Assembly: GCF_900187325.1 (NCBI RefSeq)
Contig: NZ_FZMZ01000004.1
Coordinates: 248,001-312,000 of the forward strand
From: Virgibacillus ndiopensis
GTDB taxonomy: Bacteria; Bacillota; Bacilli; Bacillales; Amphibacillaceae
Reading direction: 5' to 3'
DNA: 64,000 nucleotides
This document shows positions 61,543-64,000 of this stretch, in pieces. Made by a program: the position numbers and the translations under genes. The notes beneath the pieces are model-generated. The model had not been told where the DNA came from, made no database searches, and was given only the letters and a program-made list of their open reading frames with translations. Position 1 is the first letter of the stretch. Every line of letters begins with the position of its first letter.

Positions 61543-62439
61543 TTATAAATCTAACTCCATATTTGGATCTAATGCATCCCTTAATCCGTCACCAACAACA
61601 TTGAATGCGAAAACAGTGAGCATAATAGCTATCCCTGGAATGATTGACATATGTGGAGCATTCCACATAAAATCTTGACCAGCGGCAATCATTGCACCCC
61701 ATTCAGGTGTTGGCGGTTGAGCTCCTAGACCCAGGAAACTCAAAGCAGATGTAGATAAAATAGCTGTAGCCATCCTCATTGTTGCAAATACAATAATAGG
61801 TGCAGTACAATTAGGCAATATATGTTTAAGCATGATTCTTACATCACTTGCCCCCAAAGATTTCATGGCTAAAATGTATTCTTGCTTTTTAATCGATAAA
61901 ACACTTCCTCTTACAATTCTTGCACACCCAGGAATAGACCAAATACTTATAGCAATAACAACATTTACTAGACTTGTTCCTAACATTGCAATGATTAACA
62001 TAGCTAGAAGGATGCCAGGGAAGGCAAACAACAAATCTACAATCCGCATTACAAAACCATCAATTTTTCTATAAAAACCAGCTAGAAGACCTAAAGTAAG
62101 ACCTCCAATTAGACCCAAGGCTACAGATGACAATCCTACAATAAGAGATATCCTAGCACCATAAACCAGCCGTGACCACATATCTCTTCCATAGTTATCC
62201 GTTCCAAGAATATGTCCTTCCTCTCCGATTCCAAGCTCAGTCACTGCCAAATTTTGCTCATATGGACCATAACTCGTTAAAATAGGAGCAAATATAGCTA
62301 GGATGATTTGTATGCTAATAATAATAATTCCTATAAATGCTAGTTTATTCTTGAGTACCCGTTTAAGAGTTTGAACAATATACCTTTCTTTTTTCTTAGG
62401 TGTTATATTTTTCTCATTAAACGCTACATCAGCAGGCAT
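61543..62439 (-). CDS. Peptide ABC importer permease, DppC/GsiD type
   Basis: A 298-aa permease with an N-terminal cytoplasmic segment, helix KLAFIGIIIISIQIILAIFA, LGTDNYGRDMWSRLVYGARI S and the EAA loop near EYILAMKSLGASDVRIMLKH. Start ATG 62439, 8 bases after AGGAGG; GTG 62448 is adjacent to the ribosome site and unlikely. Membrane. Confidence 0.92.
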   Translation of the reverse strand: MPADVAFNEKNITPKKKERYIVQTLKRVLKNKLAFIGIIIISIQIILAIFAPILTSYGPYEQNLAVTELGIGEEGHILGTDNYGRDMWSRLVYGARISLIVGLSSVALGLIGGLTLGLLAGFYRKIDGFVMRIVDLLFAFPGILLAMLIIAMLGTSLVNVVIAISIWSIPGCARIVRGSVLSIKKQEYILAMKSLGASDVRIMLKHILPNCTAPIIVFATMRMATAILSTSALSFLGLGAQPPTPEWGAMIAAGQDFMWNAPHMSIIPGIAIMLTVFAFNVVGDGLRDALDPNMELDL

Positions 62440-62461
62440 CAGCTTCACCTCCTTACTATTT

Positions 62462-63403
62462 TTAGTTGTAAGTTATTCTAGGATCAATAAACGCGTAAAT
62501 TAAATCTACTATTAAATTAACGAGTACAAATATAGCAGCCACTAATAGTACAGTCCCCTGTACGATTGGAAAATCCCTTGATGCAATTGCATCAATCATC
62601 AATCTGCCAATCCCATTAATAGCAAATACTTGCTCTGTAATAATGGTACCGCCCAATAATCCACCAAAATTTATTCCGATAACTGTAACAACGGGGATCA
62701 TTGCATTCCTCAAAGCATGAATCCAAATCAACGAACGCGGCTTGACACCCTTTGCTTTTGCAGTACGAATATAATCTGACCTAATCACCTCTAACATTGC
62801 CGATCTGCTCATTCGGGCGATTAAAGCTGCTGAGGCCGTTCCTAATGTAATAGCTGGTAAAATCAATTCTTTCATACCCTCAATGGTATATATGGGGGCA
62901 CTTAATCCTCCAACTGGAAGCCATTGTAAATTTACAGCAAATACAAGTATTAACATTGTGCCTAGCCAGAAATTCGGTATTGATACCCCCGCCAATGCGA
63001 AGGTCGTACTTGACAGGTCAATCCAAGAATTTTGCTTTATTGCGGAAACTATACCTGTAACTATTCCAATTATTATTGCTACGATCATACTTGCAGTTGC
63101 AAGCTTTATCGTATTTGGAAATCGAGTTAAGATGGCATCTGTTACCGGTTGACCTGTTTGGAAGGAATAACCAAAGTCTCCTTGCAAGATTCCACCTAAA
63201 TAATCTGCATATTGGACAATTACTGGTCTATCTAATCCCAAATCATTCCTAATCGCCTCTAGGTCTGAAGCACTTGCAGTTGGTCCGCCAATTATAGTTG
63301 CTGGATCTCCTGGAGCAATATGCATACTCATAAATACTAAGAATGAAATACCTAGTAGTAGTAAAACTAGTTGAAGAAATCTCCTAACTATTAACCCAAT
63401 CAC
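62462..63403 (-). CDS. Peptide ABC importer permease, DppB/GsiC type
   Basis: A 313-aa permease: RRFLQLVLLLLGISFLVFMS MHIAPGDPA, an EAA loop DYIRTAKAKGVKPRSLIWIH, and TEQVFAINGIGRLMIDAI near the end. Start GTG 63403, 7 bases after AAAAGGAGGG; 23 upstream codons beginning with TTG have no ribosome site. First gene of the operon behind a clear sigma-A promoter. Confidence 0.92.
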   Translation of the reverse strand: MIGLIVRRFLQLVLLLLGISFLVFMSMHIAPGDPATIIGGPTASASDLEAIRNDLGLDRPVIVQYADYLGGILQGDFGYSFQTGQPVTDAILTRFPNTIKLATASMIVAIIIGIVTGIVSAIKQNSWIDLSSTTFALAGVSIPNFWLGTMLILVFAVNLQWLPVGGLSAPIYTIEGMKELILPAITLGTASAALIARMSRSAMLEVIRSDYIRTAKAKGVKPRSLIWIHALRNAMIPVVTVIGINFGGLLGGTIITEQVFAINGIGRLMIDAIASRDFPIVQGTVLLVAAIFVLVNLIVDLIYAFIDPRITYN

Positions 63404-63463
63404 CCTATCCCTCCTTTTATTATGACTTTTATTATTTTTCACACTATTTATTAAATTATTAAC

Positions 63464-63492
63464 ATGATACAAAAGGAAGAATTAAATGTCAA
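63464..63492 (-). promoter_or_regulatory. Sigma-A promoter of the uptake operon
   Basis: Minus strand: -35 TTGACA (63492-63487), 17-base spacer, -10 TATCAT (63469-63464), about 60 bases before the first permease start. Divergent from the Lrp-type gene, which likely binds here. Confidence 0.75.
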
Positions 63493-63550
63493 TATAATTA
63501 TGAACAAAAGTAAACTATAATTCAAAAATAACTTTCATATATGAATATAA

Positions 63551-63580
63551 TTTCACAAAAACGATTTCATTTTGTATAAT
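63551..63580 (+). promoter_or_regulatory. Promoter of the Lrp-type gene
   Basis: -35-like TTTCAC (63551-63556), 18-base spacer, -10 TATAAT (63575-63580), 80 bases before the regulator start. Confidence 0.5.
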
Positions 63581-63659
63581 ATATTTATATCTTAGAGAAA
63601 ATCTTTTGATAGTTTTTTACTTTATGATAAATAAAATAATAGTATTAGGAGAAAAGTCT

Positions 63660-64000
63660 ATGAAATATGATGAAATTGATCACAAACTTTTAGATGAATT
63701 AATTAAAGATGGAAGAATATCGTACGTAGAATTAGCGGAAAAAGTAGGATTATCAAGGGTAGCAGTAAAAGATAGAATTCAAAATCTCAAAAATGAGGGG
63801 GTAATTGAGAAGTTCACAGTTGTCATAAATTCTGAGAAATTCGGGAAAAAGGTATCAGCATTTTTTGAAGTAGATGTCGAACCGAAACAGCTTCAGGAAG
63901 TTGCACAAAATCTTGCAGATAACCCTAACGTTGCTAGTATTTATCAAATGACAGGACCTAGTACCTTACACATGCATGTTCTAGTAGAAGACTTTAAAAT
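63660..64000 (+). CDS. Lrp/AsnC family regulator, N-terminal part
   Basis: Runs off the window after 113 codons. Begins MKYDEIDHKLLDELIKDGRI SYVELAEKVGLSRVAVKDRI (winged helix) and enters the RAM ligand-binding domain (KVSAFFEVDVEP, NPNVASIYQMTGPSTLHMHV). TAGGAG precedes the ATG. The divergent position to an importer-GGT-chromate operon parallels ywrC beside ywrA/B/D in B. subtilis, so it is the probable regulator of that operon. Confidence 0.92.
   Translation, partial: MKYDEIDHKLLDELIKDGRISYVELAEKVGLSRVAVKDRIQNLKNEGVIEKFTVVINSEKFGKKVSAFFEVDVEPKQLQEVAQNLADNPNVASIYQMTGPSTLHMHVLVEDFK

Overview
The window reads as chromosome of a low-GC, endospore-forming member of the Bacillaceae, most like the Oceanobacillus/Virgibacillus/Lentibacillus group. 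The evidence is AT-rich sequence, strong AGGAGG ribosome sites, spore coat genes (CotO, CotY/CotZ) with sigma-K-like promoters, and blocks in the same order as in Bacillus subtilis: yjcH-yjcG-yjcF, prpE-yjbO-nadK-relQ (yjbM)-yjbK-yjbI-spxH (yjbH), the RoxS/RsaE small RNA beside spxH, and a ywrA/ywrB/ywrD-like set. Species cannot be fixed from the sequence alone.

Region 1 (1-33.5 kb) is accessory DNA lying next to a tRNA-Val(GAC) gene at 33.58-33.66 kb. It holds many single small genes of the swap-prone kind: GNAT acetyltransferases, DinB-fold proteins, PadR, ArsR, AsnC, LysR and WYL regulators, VOC, SRPBCC, GrpB, DUF2200, DUF2812, DUF3626 and a large DUF4365 protein. It also holds an unusual number of broken genes: padR, gpsA, an IS1182 transposase, a VanY fragment, LysR, three GNAT or YciI-type genes, DUF1062, a lipoprotein and a second tyrosine recombinase. 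Mobile-element traces include a decayed IS1182 copy, two solitary 38-bp Tn3-type inverted repeats in the same orientation, probable IS21-type end repeats and two related tyrosine recombinases. Two genes (an SDR at 4.1-4.9 kb and a PrmC-like methyltransferase at 11.0-11.8 kb) are clearly more GC-rich than their surroundings. Nearly every intergenic gap carries a degenerate hairpin repeat of the type AACTAAC-n-CCGTTAGTT and/or a GGCGC...GCGCC hairpin.

Region 2 (33.8-53.5 kb) is core-like. It runs: heterodimeric ABC exporter (BmrC/BmrD type), yjcHGF, a DUF421 membrane protein, an MBL hydrolase, a sporulation cluster (three small proteins, CotZ, CotO), MgtE, a RodA/FtsW protein, PrpE, then relQ-nadK-rluA-type genes on the minus strand and CYTH-hemoglobin-SpxH on the plus strand. 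The RoxS sRNA, which responds to NO and redox state in relatives, follows on the minus strand. Three intergenic minisatellite-like arrays (33.85, 43.97 and 52.5 kb) have about 21-bp periods; the first and third belong to one CGCGCAAT family in opposite orientation.

Region 3 (53.5-55.1 kb) is a short accessory patch (membrane protein, GNAT, full-length YciI).

Region 4 (55.3-64 kb) is a coherent uptake locus: a dipeptide/glutathione-type ABC importer (two permeases, binding lipoprotein, two ATPases), a gamma-glutamyltransferase and a split chromate-type transporter pair, all on the minus strand. They are divergent from a partial Lrp/AsnC regulator that probably controls them. No CRISPR array and no complete prophage was seen. 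The best candidate for something undescribed is the isolated 595-aa DUF4365-type protein with a predicted D...QxK nuclease core.
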